This document shows, in pieces, positions 23,995 through 32,178 of a stretch of DNA of 64,000 nucleotides (positions are counted from its first letter, which is position 1; the number at the start of each line of letters is the position of its first letter). The translations under genes and the position numbers were made by a program. The notes under the pieces were generated by a model that worked only from the letters and a program-made list of their open reading frames with translations, searched no databases and had not been told where the DNA came from. This stretch comes from DGNJ01 sp002388905 (lineage in GTDB: Bacteria; Pseudomonadota; Gammaproteobacteria; Pseudomonadales; Porticoccaceae): assembly GCA_036843405.1 (NCBI GenBank), contig DAITSJ010000001.1:372001-436000 (forward strand). Direction: 5' to 3'.

Positions 23995-24594
23995 CATCAG
24001 GCCGCGTACGGGCGCCGGAAAAGGAATACCGCCGGCATCCAGGGCGGTGTGGGCGTGCCGCGCCTCGTCTTCCAGCATTTGCGCCACCACCGCCCTGCTG
24101 GCGGTGTCCTGTTCAGGTAGCCGAGCCAGGTGGCTGTCCAGGTGCTTGCACACTTGTTGCTCAGTGGCGGCGACAAAACCCAGGCTTAGCCGGTCGCTAA
24201 TGGCACCCGCCGTCGCGCCCAGACCGAAAGAGAGACCATACCATAGGGGATTGAGGTAGCTGGGATGGTCGTCCAGTTCCCGAAGGCGCGCCTCGCACCA
24301 GGCCAGGTGATCCATCTCCTCGTCGGCGGCGGCTTCCATTTCGCGGCGCACTTCCGGCAGGCGAGCGGTCAGTGCCTGCCCCTGGTAAAGGGCCTGTGCG
24401 CAGACTTCGCCACTGTGGTTGACCCGCATGAGTCCGGCGGCGTGGCGTCTTTGCTCGTCGCTGAGGTCGTCCGCGGCATTCGCCGGGGCGGGTGATTGTC
24501 GCCTTGGCGGTGAGGCGTCGCCCGCCAGTGTGCGCAGGGTGCGGTCGGCACCGCTAATCAGGCGGTCGAGAAAGCTGAGCTGTCTTTCTTCCAT
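23950..24594 (-). CDS. coq7: Demethoxyubiquinone hydroxylase (ubiquinone biosynthesis)
   Basis: A 214-residue di-iron enzyme of ubiquinone synthesis. I start it at the ATG at 24594 (MEERQLSFLDRLI). Metal-ligand motifs are MRVNHSGEVCAQALYQGQ, AAADEEMDHLAWCEARL, ATEQQVCKHLDSHL and MLEDEARHAHTAL, a paired-Glu/His pattern of ferritin-like enzymes. The bacterial form has this N-terminal extension. In Pseudomonas, coq7 follows crp, an osmC gene and speD (from memory); here speD is replaced by the small-gene/LysR segment. Its 3' end overlaps lysR by 45 nt. Confidence 0.94.
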   Translation of the reverse strand: MEERQLSFLDRLISGADRTLRTLAGDASPPRRQSPAPANAADDLSDEQRRHAAGLMRVNHSGEVCAQALYQGQALTARLPEVRREMEAAADEEMDHLAWCEARLRELDDHPSYLNPLWYGLSFGLGATAGAISDRLSLGFVAATEQQVCKHLDSHLARLPEQDTASRAVVAQMLEDEARHAHTALDAGGIPFPAPVRGLMSLVSRVMTETSYRL

Positions 24595-24691
24595 GGCGTG
24601 ACTCGGATCAGTGCTGTAAAGCCATATTGTAGCTAAAATTTCCGGAAGCCACGACGGCAGCGTTACCCCATCAGTGACAGAGAGTGAAGTC

Positions 24692-26179
24692 ATGCAGGAT
24701 GCCCACGACCTCGGCGTTATTATCGATTCCCGCATACCCCTGGTGGTCATGGAGACCCACGACGAGAACCGGGCTCTGGACTTGCTCCAGCGGGTGGCCC
24801 GGGAGCGGGATATCCCCCTGTACCGTTGGACGGTCACGGACGGCCTGGACGCCGCGCGTTTTGGCCTCCAGGTGGAGAAAGAGGCCCGGCTCTCCCGGCC
24901 CGAGGAGGTGCTGCGCCACCTCAAGGAGCGGCCGCGGGCGGGCCTTTATATGCTTTGTGACTTTCATCCCTGGATTGCTGACTACCCGGAAAACATCCGG
25001 CTGCTGAAGGATATCGCCCTGCGCAACGACAATGGCGCCCTCACCCTGGTGTTCGTCAGCCAACGACTCCGGTTGCCGCCGGAGCTGGTGCGCTTTGCGG
25101 CCAGCTTTGCCATTCCCCTGCCATCCCGGAAGGAAATCCTCGACCTGGTGCGGGAGGAGGCACGACTCTGGGCCAGCCGCAACGACGGTGTCAGGGTCAA
25201 GGCCGATCCGGAAGCACTCAAAGCGCTGGCGAACAACCTCCGGGGACTGGGCCGGGGCGAGGTTCGCCGTCTCGCGCGCAGGGCCATTGTCGACGATGGT
25301 GCGATCACCCATAGCGACCTCCCCGCTATCAACCGCGCCAAATTCCGGCTTATGGACATGGATGGCGTTCTTCATTACGAGCACGACACCGCGGCGTTCG
25401 CGGAGGTGGCCGGCATGGCCAACTTAAGGCAGTGGCTGGAGCGCCGGCGCGATGCCTTCATCGGGGATGGTCCCGGGGATACCGGGGATATTCCCCGGGG
25501 AGCGCTTTTGCTCGGCGTGCAGGGTGGCGGGAAGAGCCTTGCCGCACGGGCGGTGGCGGGTCTCTGGCAGTTGCCGCTTTTGCGGCTCGACACCGGGGCC
25601 CTCTACAACAAGTATCACGGCGAGACCGAACGCAATCTGCGCGACGCATTGGCGCTGGCGGATCGCATGGCACCCTGTGTCCTCTGGCTGGACGAGATTG
25701 AGAAGGGGCTCGCGCCCGGGGACGGGGATTCGGGCCTTTCCCGCCGGGTGCTCGGGGCGCTGCTTACCTGGATGGCGGAGCGGCGATCCCGGGTTTTCAT
25801 GGTGGCGACCGCCAACGATATCTCCCGGTTGCCGCCGGAGCTGGTGCGCAAGGGTCGCTTCGACGAGATTTTTTTTGTGGATTTACCGGATTTTGACACC
25901 CGGCAGCAGATTTTCGCCATTCATCTGGCCAGACGATCCCTGCCACCGGAGGGGTTTGATCTCGATGCCCTGGCCGAAGCTGCAGTCGGTTTCAGTGGCG
26001 CCGAGATCGAGCAAGTGGTTGTGGCGAGTTTCTATGCCGGCCGTTCGCGGGAAGAGTCACCGGACACCGGAACCGTCCTCGAGGAAATTGCCGCCACGAC
26101 CCCTCTGTCCCGGGTGATGGCTGAAAAACTTGGCTCGTTGCGCAACTGGGCGCGCGAGCGGGGAATCGCCGCTGTCTAG
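24692..26179 (+). CDS. Ycf46-like AAA family ATPase
   Basis: A 495-residue protein beginning at the ATG at 24692 (MQDAHDLGVIIDSRIPLVVMET); a GTG 18 nt earlier is possible. The N-terminal half is a RecA-like but degenerate domain without a P-loop. The C-terminal AAA domain has Walker A LLLGVQGGGKSLAA (about residue 275), the pore region LYNKYHGETERNLRDAL, Walker B PCVLWLDEIEKG, and sensor and arginine-finger motifs MVATANDISRLPPELVRKGRFDEIFFVDLPD. This arrangement is characteristic of Ycf46, a plastid/cyanobacterial ATPase also found in many bacteria. Its substrate here is unknown. Confidence 0.85.
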   Translation: MQDAHDLGVIIDSRIPLVVMETHDENRALDLLQRVARERDIPLYRWTVTDGLDAARFGLQVEKEARLSRPEEVLRHLKERPRAGLYMLCDFHPWIADYPENIRLLKDIALRNDNGALTLVFVSQRLRLPPELVRFAASFAIPLPSRKEILDLVREEARLWASRNDGVRVKADPEALKALANNLRGLGRGEVRRLARRAIVDDGAITHSDLPAINRAKFRLMDMDGVLHYEHDTAAFAEVAGMANLRQWLERRRDAFIGDGPGDTGDIPRGALLLGVQGGGKSLAARAVAGLWQLPLLRLDTGALYNKYHGETERNLRDALALADRMAPCVLWLDEIEKGLAPGDGDSGLSRRVLGALLTWMAERRSRVFMVATANDISRLPPELVRKGRFDEIFFVDLPDFDTRQQIFAIHLARRSLPPEGFDLDALAEAAVGFSGAEIEQVVVASFYAGRSREESPDTGTVLEEIAATTPLSRVMAEKLGSLRNWARERGIAAV

Positions 26180-26186
26180 CCCCATG

Positions 26187-26206
26187 GGCGCGGCTAACTC
26201 CGCGCC
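26187..26206 (+). other. Short GC-rich hairpin after the AAA ATPase gene
   Basis: GGCGCGG (26187-26193) pairs with CCGCGCC (26200-26206) around a 6-nt loop, 8 nt after the stop codon. There is no T-run, so termination would need Rho or be partial. Confidence 0.4.
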
Positions 26207-26229
26207 ACCCGGACAAGATGTCCCGAACA

Positions 26230-26238
26230 TGGCATAAT
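26230..26238 (+). promoter_or_regulatory. Candidate extended -10 element for the thiolase gene
   Basis: TGGCATAAT (26230-26238): a TG plus CATAAT, 5 of 6 consensus, about 130 nt before the start codon. No good -35 was found. Confidence 0.3.
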
Positions 26239-26365
26239 AGGCGGCAAGTCAGAAGCCCGGGGTTCCTCCGGCTTTTCCACTTAAATCAATCGGAGCCGTG
26301 CCCCGTCGCCCGTTGTCGGGGATATTCAAGGGCTCTCCCCAGTTGCCATTGTGAGGAGGTTAAGG

Positions 26366-27550
26366 ATGGGTGATAGAGAAGTTGTAGTCCTGAGCGGCGT
26401 GCGTACCGCCGTGGGGGATTTCGGCGGTGGCCTCAAGGACATGCCGCCCACGGACCTGGCGGGCCTGACCATCGCCGAAGCCGTCAAGCGTGCCAACATC
26501 GAGGCGGGTGATGTCGGTCACTGCGTCATCGGCAACGTCATTCACTCGGACCGCCGGGACATGTACATGAGCCGGGTCGCGGCACTCAAGGGCGGCCTGC
26601 CGGAGAGCACTCCCTCCCTGACCGTCAACCGTCTGTGCGGTTCCGGTCTGCAGGCCATTATCAGTGCCGCTCAATTGGTGCTGCTCGGCGATGCCGATAC
26701 CGTGGTGGCCGGCGGCGCCGAATCCATGAGCCGGGCGCCCTACTGGCTGCCCACCGCGCGCTTTGGCCAGCGCATGGGTGACGGCGCCATGATCGATGCC
26801 ATGACCGGGACATTGACCTGCCCCATGAACGATTATCACATGGGTGTAACGGCGGAAAACATTGCCGAAAAATGGCAAATCAGCCGGGAAGATCAGGATA
26901 TCCTTGCCGCCGAGAGTCATAACCGTGCTGAGCGGGCAATCACCGAAAACCGTTTTGCCGGGCAGATCGTACCGGTGGAGGTCAAGACCCGCAAGGGAAC
27001 CGTGGTTTTTGATCGTGACGAGCATGTGCGCTATGGCGCCAAGGTCGAAGACATGGTCAAGCTGCGGGCCGCCTTCAAAAAGGAGGGGACGGTGACCGCG
27101 GGCAATGCTTCCGGTATCAACGACGGTGCCGCGGCCCTGGTCATGATGGAAAAAAGCCTTGCCGAGCAGAGGGGGCTGAAACCCATGGCGAAGCTGGTGG
27201 GCTATGCCTTCTCCGGGGTCGATCCCAAGTACATGGGCATCGGACCGATTCCCGCCGTCAAGCAGTTGATGGAAAAAACCGGTCTGAGCGTCGCCGACGT
27301 GGATGTCTGGGAAGTGAATGAAGCCTTCGCTGCCCAGGCCCTGGCGGTATGCCGCGACCTGGACCTGCCCATGGACAAGGTTAATCCCAACGGTTCCGGT
27401 ATTTCCCTGGGCCATCCCGTGGGCGCTACCGGCGCTATCATTTCCGTCAAGGGCCTCCACGAGTTGCAGCGAATCGGCGGCCGCTACGCCGTGTCCACCC
27501 TGTGCATCGGCGGTGGCCAGGGGCTGGCCGTTCTCTACGAACGCATGTAA
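26366..27550 (+). CDS. Acetyl-CoA C-acyltransferase (thiolase)
   Basis: A 394-residue type II thiolase that condenses or cleaves acyl-CoA. The ATG at 26366 follows GAGGAGG; an in-frame GTG 15 nt upstream lies on the ribosome site itself, so I exclude it. Catalytic Cys91 is in NRLCGSGLQA, His350 in GHPVGATGA, and Cys380 in CIGGGQG. The EVNEAFAAQA motif is intact. It resembles AtoB/PhaA-type acetyl-CoA acetyltransferases; with no other beta-oxidation or polyhydroxyalkanoate gene nearby, the physiological direction is open. Confidence 0.93.
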   Translation: MGDREVVVLSGVRTAVGDFGGGLKDMPPTDLAGLTIAEAVKRANIEAGDVGHCVIGNVIHSDRRDMYMSRVAALKGGLPESTPSLTVNRLCGSGLQAIISAAQLVLLGDADTVVAGGAESMSRAPYWLPTARFGQRMGDGAMIDAMTGTLTCPMNDYHMGVTAENIAEKWQISREDQDILAAESHNRAERAITENRFAGQIVPVEVKTRKGTVVFDRDEHVRYGAKVEDMVKLRAAFKKEGTVTAGNASGINDGAAALVMMEKSLAEQRGLKPMAKLVGYAFSGVDPKYMGIGPIPAVKQLMEKTGLSVADVDVWEVNEAFAAQALAVCRDLDLPMDKVNPNGSGISLGHPVGATGAIISVKGLHELQRIGGRYAVSTLCIGGGQGLAVLYERM

Positions 27551-27570
27551 TTGACGGCCACTTGTGGCCC

Positions 27571-27603
27571 AAAAAAACCGGCCCTGCCAGGGCCGGTTTT
27601 TTT
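27571..27603. terminator. Bidirectional rho-independent terminator between thiolase and purD
   Basis: Seven As, then CCGGCCCT, a 3-nt loop, AGGGCCGG and seven Ts: a perfect 15-bp stem including the A/T tracts. It ends both convergent genes. Confidence 0.95.
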
Positions 27604-27633
27604 GTGGGCATTGTCTGCGGGCCCACCCGGCTT

Positions 27634-28935
27634 CTATTCGTCCACCTGGGTGTGCTCCCTTTCCACTGCCCGGTAGCCAATATCGCTGCGGTGGTAGGCG
27701 CCTTTCCACCGAATGTTGCTGGCCAGATGGTAGGCGCGCTGTTGAGCCTCGCTGACGGTATCGCCCAGGCCCACTGCACAGAGCACCCGGCCACCATTGG
27801 TCAGCACCCTGCCCTCACTGTCGAGACGGGTGCCGGCATGAAAAACTTTTTCGTCATCGGTGCCGATTCCCGGCAGTCCGTGGATGACGTCGCCCTTGTT
27901 GTAAGTTCCCGGGTAGCCATCGGCTGCCAGAACAACGCCCAGGGCGGCGCGGGTATCCCAGTCGGCAGTAATGCCATCGAGCCTGCCCTCCACGGCGGCG
28001 AGGCACAGCGCCACCAGGTCGGAACGCAGACGCATCAGGATCGGCTGGGTCTCCGGGTCGCCGAACCGGCAGTTGAATTCAATAACCCGGGGACTGCCGT
28101 CCGGCATAATCATCAGGCCGGCATAGAGAAAGCCGGTGTAAGGCGCGCCCTCCTCGGCCATACCGCGAACCGTGGGTTCGATCACCTGTTCCATGATGCG
28201 TCCGTGAACGCTCCGGGTGACCACGGGTGCCGGTGAGTAGGCGCCCATGCCGCCGGTATTGGGCCCGGTGTCGCCGTCGCCGATGCGCTTGTGGTCCTGG
28301 GAGGTGGCCATGGGCAGGATGTGTTCACCGTCGACCATGACGATAAAACTGGCCTCTTCGCCCTCCAGAAACTCCTCGATCACCACCCGGTTGCCGGCTT
28401 CCCCGAAGGCATTGCCCGCCAGCATGTCACGCACGGCGTCTTCAGCCTCCTCCTCGCTGTGGGCCACGATGACCCCCTTGCCGGCGGCAAGGCCGTCGGC
28501 CTTGACCACGATGGGTGCACCCATATCCCGGATGAAGTCCAGGGCCGCGTCCACCGTGGTAAAGCTCCCGTAGGCGGCGGTGGGAATATTGTGGCGGGAG
28601 AGGAAGTCCTTGCTGAACGCTTTGGACCCTTCCAGTTGGGCCGCCTGCCGGGTGGGTCCGAAGATGGCCAGGCCTTCGTTGGTAAAATAATCCACCAGAC
28701 CATCCACCAGCGGCTGTTCCGGACCCACGATGGTTAGGCCCACATGGTTGACCTTGGCGAAGTCCGCCAGGGCCCTGAAATCGGTGATGTCGACGACAAC
28801 ATTCTGGACACCGGGCTCCAGGGCCGTGCCGGCGTTCCCGGGAGCGACGAAAACTGTATCGGCATCCGGGCTCTGCGCCGCCTTCCAGGCGAGGGCGTGT
28901 TCGCGGCCGCCCGAGCCGATGATTAATAAATTCAT
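27634..28935 (-). CDS. purD: Phosphoribosylamine-glycine ligase
   Basis: A 433-residue ATP-grasp enzyme, second step of purine synthesis. The ATG at 28935 starts MNLLIIGSGGREHALAWKAAQ; a GTG two codons earlier is possible. ATP-grasp motifs are present (VKADGLAAGKGVIVAHSEEEA, EEFLEGEEASFIVMVDG, GAYSPAPVVTRS, FNCRFGDPETQPILMRL). It follows purH with a hairpin between them; the two usually share an operon. Confidence 0.96.
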   Translation of the reverse strand: MNLLIIGSGGREHALAWKAAQSPDADTVFVAPGNAGTALEPGVQNVVVDITDFRALADFAKVNHVGLTIVGPEQPLVDGLVDYFTNEGLAIFGPTRQAAQLEGSKAFSKDFLSRHNIPTAAYGSFTTVDAALDFIRDMGAPIVVKADGLAAGKGVIVAHSEEEAEDAVRDMLAGNAFGEAGNRVVIEEFLEGEEASFIVMVDGEHILPMATSQDHKRIGDGDTGPNTGGMGAYSPAPVVTRSVHGRIMEQVIEPTVRGMAEEGAPYTGFLYAGLMIMPDGSPRVIEFNCRFGDPETQPILMRLRSDLVALCLAAVEGRLDGITADWDTRAALGVVLAADGYPGTYNKGDVIHGLPGIGTDDEKVFHAGTRLDSEGRVLTNGGRVLCAVGLGDTVSEAQQRAYHLASNIRWKGAYHRSDIGYRAVEREHTQVDE

Positions 28936-29090
28936 GGTCACTTAAATTGTTGGGGTATTTTTAAAAGTAGGTGATTGTAGCAAAAAAGACTCGCGCATCC
29001 CCTCGCCAAAAAGCGGTTCCTGCACCGGCTTGCGTGTGCGCGTGATTTGCAGGCGGCGCGGAGGGCGGCGGACAAAGTCATCGGACAATG

Positions 29091-29116
29091 AAAAGCCCGG
29101 TAAATGCCGGGCTTTT
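29091..29116 (-). terminator. Hairpin between purH and purD
   Basis: AAAAGCCCGG and CCGGGCTTTT form a perfect 10-bp stem around a 6-nt loop, 14 nt downstream of the purH stop on the minus strand. The T-tract is only four bases, so it may terminate only partly and set the purD level. Confidence 0.7.
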
Positions 29117-29130
29117 GACTGCCGGCGGTA

Positions 29131-30720
29131 TCAGTGCCGGAAGTGGCGCATGCCGGTGAAGACCATGGCCATGCCGTGTTCGTCGGCGGCGGCGATGACT
29201 TCCTCGTCCCGGATGGAGCCGCCCGGCTGGATAACACAACTGATGCCAACGGCCGCGGCGTTGTCGATGCCGTCGCGGAAGGGGAAGAAGGCATCTGAAG
29301 CCATCACCGCCTCCTTTACCGACAAACCCGCGTGCTCGGCCTTGATGGCGGCAATACGGGCGGAATTCACCCGGCTCATCTGGCCGGCCCCCACGCCGAT
29401 GGTGCGCTGGTCCTTGCCGTAGACGATCGCGTTTGACTTGACCATTTTGGCGACTTTCCAGGTGAACAGCAGGTCGCGGAATTCCTGTTCCGTGGGCGTG
29501 CGTTTGGTGACCACCTTGAGGTCTTCGGCGCTGACCATGCGGGTATCCCGGTCCTGGACCAGGAGGCCGCCGTTGACCCGCTTGTAGTCGAGACCGCCGG
29601 CGGGCTGATCGCCCCACTGGCCGCAGGCCAGCAGGCGCACGTTTTTCTTGGCCTTCACCGCCGTTACGGCGGCATCGCTGACGCTGGGGGCGATGATCAC
29701 TTCCACGAACTGTCGCTCGCAGATAGTCCGGGCGGTCTCGCCGTCCAGCTCCCGGTTGAAGGCGATAATCCCGCCGAAAGCGGATTCCGGGTCTGTCGCG
29801 AAGGCGGTGTCGTAGGCAGTACCGATATCGGCGGCCACGGCAACGCCGCAGGGGTTGGCGTGCTTGACGATGACGCAGGCGGGCTCGTTGAAGAGCTTGA
29901 CCGTTTCCAGGGCGGCATCGGTGTCGGCGATATTGTTGTAGGACAGCGCCTTGCCCTGCAATTGCCGGGCAGAGGCGATGCAGGCCCCGGGGCCCGCTTC
30001 CTCGACGTAGAAGGCGGCTTTCTGGTGAGGGTTTTCGCCGTAGCGCATTTCCTGCTTTTTGCTCAATTGCAGATTGAGCGTGTCGGAAAAATCGCGCTGC
30101 TGGTTGCCCGGTTCAAAGTTGAAGGGGCGGGCGCCAAAGTGATTGGCGATCATGCCATCGTAGCGGGCGGTGTGTTCGAAGGCCCTTACCATGAGCCGGT
30201 AGCGGGTCTCGTAGGCAAGCCGGCCGTCGTTGACCTTGAGTTCATCGAGGATCGGCTGGTAGTCGGCGGTATCGACGACAATGGCCACGTCTCTATGGTT
30301 CTTGGCTGCGGAGCGCACCATGGTGGGCCCGCCGATATCGATATTCTCGATGGCCCTGGGAAGGTCGCAGTCCGTGTCGGCCACGGTGGCCTCGAAGGGG
30401 TAGAGGTTGACGACCACCATGTCGATGGGCCGGATATCGTGCTCCTTCATGACCGCATCGTCCGTGCCACGCCGACCCAGGATGCCGCCGTGTACTTTCG
30501 GGTGCAGGGTCTTGACGCGGCCGTCCATCATTTCCGGAAACCCGGTGTAGTCGGAAACTTCCACGGCGGGGATGCCGTTCTCCCGGAGCAGGCGGAAGGT
30601 GCCGCCGGTGGACAGGATTTCCACGGCCAGGTCCGTCAGGGCACGGGCAAATTCCACGATGCCGGTCTTGTCGGAGACGCTGATAAGAGCGCGGCGCACG
30701 GGTGCGAGGTTGTCAGTCAT
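29131..30720 (-). CDS. purH: Bifunctional AICAR transformylase / IMP cyclohydrolase
   Basis: A 529-residue enzyme carrying out the last two steps of IMP synthesis. The N-terminal cyclohydrolase domain (1 to about 200) has LISVSDKTGIVEFARAL, STGGTFRLLRENG and GRVKTLHPKVHGGIL. The C-terminal transformylase domain has KHANPCGVAVA (catalytic Lys-His) and ends MAMVFTGMRHFRH. It lies 30 bp after fis and is the next-to-last member of the minus-strand block. Confidence 0.97.
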   Translation of the reverse strand: MTDNLAPVRRALISVSDKTGIVEFARALTDLAVEILSTGGTFRLLRENGIPAVEVSDYTGFPEMMDGRVKTLHPKVHGGILGRRGTDDAVMKEHDIRPIDMVVVNLYPFEATVADTDCDLPRAIENIDIGGPTMVRSAAKNHRDVAIVVDTADYQPILDELKVNDGRLAYETRYRLMVRAFEHTARYDGMIANHFGARPFNFEPGNQQRDFSDTLNLQLSKKQEMRYGENPHQKAAFYVEEAGPGACIASARQLQGKALSYNNIADTDAALETVKLFNEPACVIVKHANPCGVAVAADIGTAYDTAFATDPESAFGGIIAFNRELDGETARTICERQFVEVIIAPSVSDAAVTAVKAKKNVRLLACGQWGDQPAGGLDYKRVNGGLLVQDRDTRMVSAEDLKVVTKRTPTEQEFRDLLFTWKVAKMVKSNAIVYGKDQRTIGVGAGQMSRVNSARIAAIKAEHAGLSVKEAVMASDAFFPFRDGIDNAAAVGISCVIQPGGSIRDEEVIAAADEHGMAMVFTGMRHFRH

Positions 30721-30750
30721 GGGCAGTCGGTGTCCGATGGTCGGTTAACG

Positions 30751-31047
30751 TTAAATCAGGTCGTACTGTTTCAGTTTCTTGCGCAGTGTGCCCCGGTTGA
30801 GCCCCAGCATTTCCGCCGCCTTGCTCTGGTTGCGGCTGGTGTAGTCCATGACGGCCTCGAGCAGCGGTGATTCCACTTCCTGGAGGACCATCTGGTACAG
30901 GTCGGTGGCGGGCTGGCCGTCGAGTTGGGCGAAATAGTGCTCCAGGGCCGTCTGTACATGCTCCCGAAGGGAGTGCTGGCGGTAGGGCAGTGGTTCTTCG
31001 GGGAGGTCGGCATCGGCCTTTAATGTGAATTTATTGGCGGCGGTCAT
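30751..31047 (-). CDS. fis: DNA-binding protein Fis
   Basis: A 98-residue nucleoid protein, identical in length to E. coli Fis. The ATG at 31047 overlaps the dusB stop by 2 nt. The C-terminal helix-turn-helix, SRNQSKAAEMLGLNRGTLRKKLKQYDLI, is almost that of E. coli. The N-terminal arm (residues 1-25) is acidic and more variable. Fis bends DNA and coordinates rRNA and growth-phase transcription. The dusB-fis pair is a conserved gammaproteobacterial operon. Confidence 0.97.
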   Translation of the reverse strand: MTAANKFTLKADADLPEEPLPYRQHSLREHVQTALEHYFAQLDGQPATDLYQMVLQEVESPLLEAVMDYTSRNQSKAAEMLGLNRGTLRKKLKQYDLI

Positions 31048-32033
31048 GCGGCTTGTTCCCGATTCTCTGTCGTATGATGGAAGTAATCCCTGAGCATTCG
31101 ATATTGGCAGCCGGGTTCGTCGAGGCGATTGAAGGCGCGGCGCAGATCGGCGCCGCCGGGCAGGGTATCCAGGTACCAGCCCACATGCTTTCGGGCGATG
31201 CGTACCCCGCGCCGTTCGCCGTAGAAGCGATGCAGGGCTCCCAGGTGACTCAGCAGCGTCTCGGCTTTCTCGGCGCGATCGACCGGCGCCGGCGGCTCTC
31301 CGGTTTCCAGGTATTGATTGATTTCGCGGAATATCCAGGGCGCGCCCTGGGCCGCACGCCCTATCATCACCGCTGCCGCTCCGGTGTATTCCAGCACCTG
31401 CCGGGCCTGGACGTGATCCGTGATATCGCCGTTGGCAAACACCGGGATGGAAACGGCATCGACAATGCCGGCGACAGTATCGTGTTCTGCCCGACCCTCG
31501 AAACGGCAGGCCCGGGTGCGGCCGTGCACTGCCAGGGCGGCAATGCCGCAATCCTCGGCAATGCGGGCGATAGCGACGCCGTTGCGGTGCTCGGGATCCC
31601 AGCCGGTGCGGATTTTCAGGGTGACGGGGACGTTCACGGCTGCGACAACGGCCCTGAGGATCTCGGTCACTAAATTCTCGTCGCGCAGCAGGGCCGAGCC
31701 GGCTGCCTTGCGGCAGACTTTCTTGGCGGGACAGCCCATATTGATGTCGATGATCTGGGCACCCAGCTCGACATTTTGCCGGGCGGCCCCGGCGAGCATG
31801 GCCGGATCGCCGCCGGCGATCTGGATCATCCGCGGTCCCGGCTCCCCCAGGTGAGGCAGTCGTGACCGGGATTTGCTCGAATGCCAGAGGCGGGTGTCGG
31901 CGGTGACCATTTCCGATACGGTCAGGCCGGCACCGTAGCGGCGGCAGAGTTGCCGGAAGGGCAGGTCGGTAACCCCCGCCATGGGAGCCAGGATGGTCTG
32001 CTTATCGATGACGTGATGGCCGATCCGGTACAA
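31044..32033 (-). CDS. dusB: tRNA-dihydrouridine synthase B
   Basis: A 329-residue flavoenzyme that reduces specific uridines of the tRNA D-loop. TIM-barrel motifs are LAPMAGVTDLPFRQLCRRYGAG, DINMGCPAKKVCRKAAGSALL (catalytic Cys), VTLKIRTGWD, VHGRTR and ANGDITD. It precedes and overlaps fis, the order used in E. coli to drive fis expression. It ends in HHTTENREQAA. Confidence 0.96.
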   Translation of the reverse strand: MYRIGHHVIDKQTILAPMAGVTDLPFRQLCRRYGAGLTVSEMVTADTRLWHSSKSRSRLPHLGEPGPRMIQIAGGDPAMLAGAARQNVELGAQIIDINMGCPAKKVCRKAAGSALLRDENLVTEILRAVVAAVNVPVTLKIRTGWDPEHRNGVAIARIAEDCGIAALAVHGRTRACRFEGRAEHDTVAGIVDAVSIPVFANGDITDHVQARQVLEYTGAAAVMIGRAAQGAPWIFREINQYLETGEPPAPVDRAEKAETLLSHLGALHRFYGERRGVRIARKHVGWYLDTLPGGADLRRAFNRLDEPGCQYRMLRDYFHHTTENREQAA

Positions 32034-32178
32034 GGGTGCGCCTCGTGTTGCCGCCGCGTTTGTCAGAGGGAAAGGGCGGGTATAATACCTTCCCCGGCGC
32101 CGCTAAAAAAGGCCACCGGTCCCCCCAGGGGAGGCTTTGGTCATCCGGAAGCCGAAAACGGGTGGTTGTGGGAAGTGA

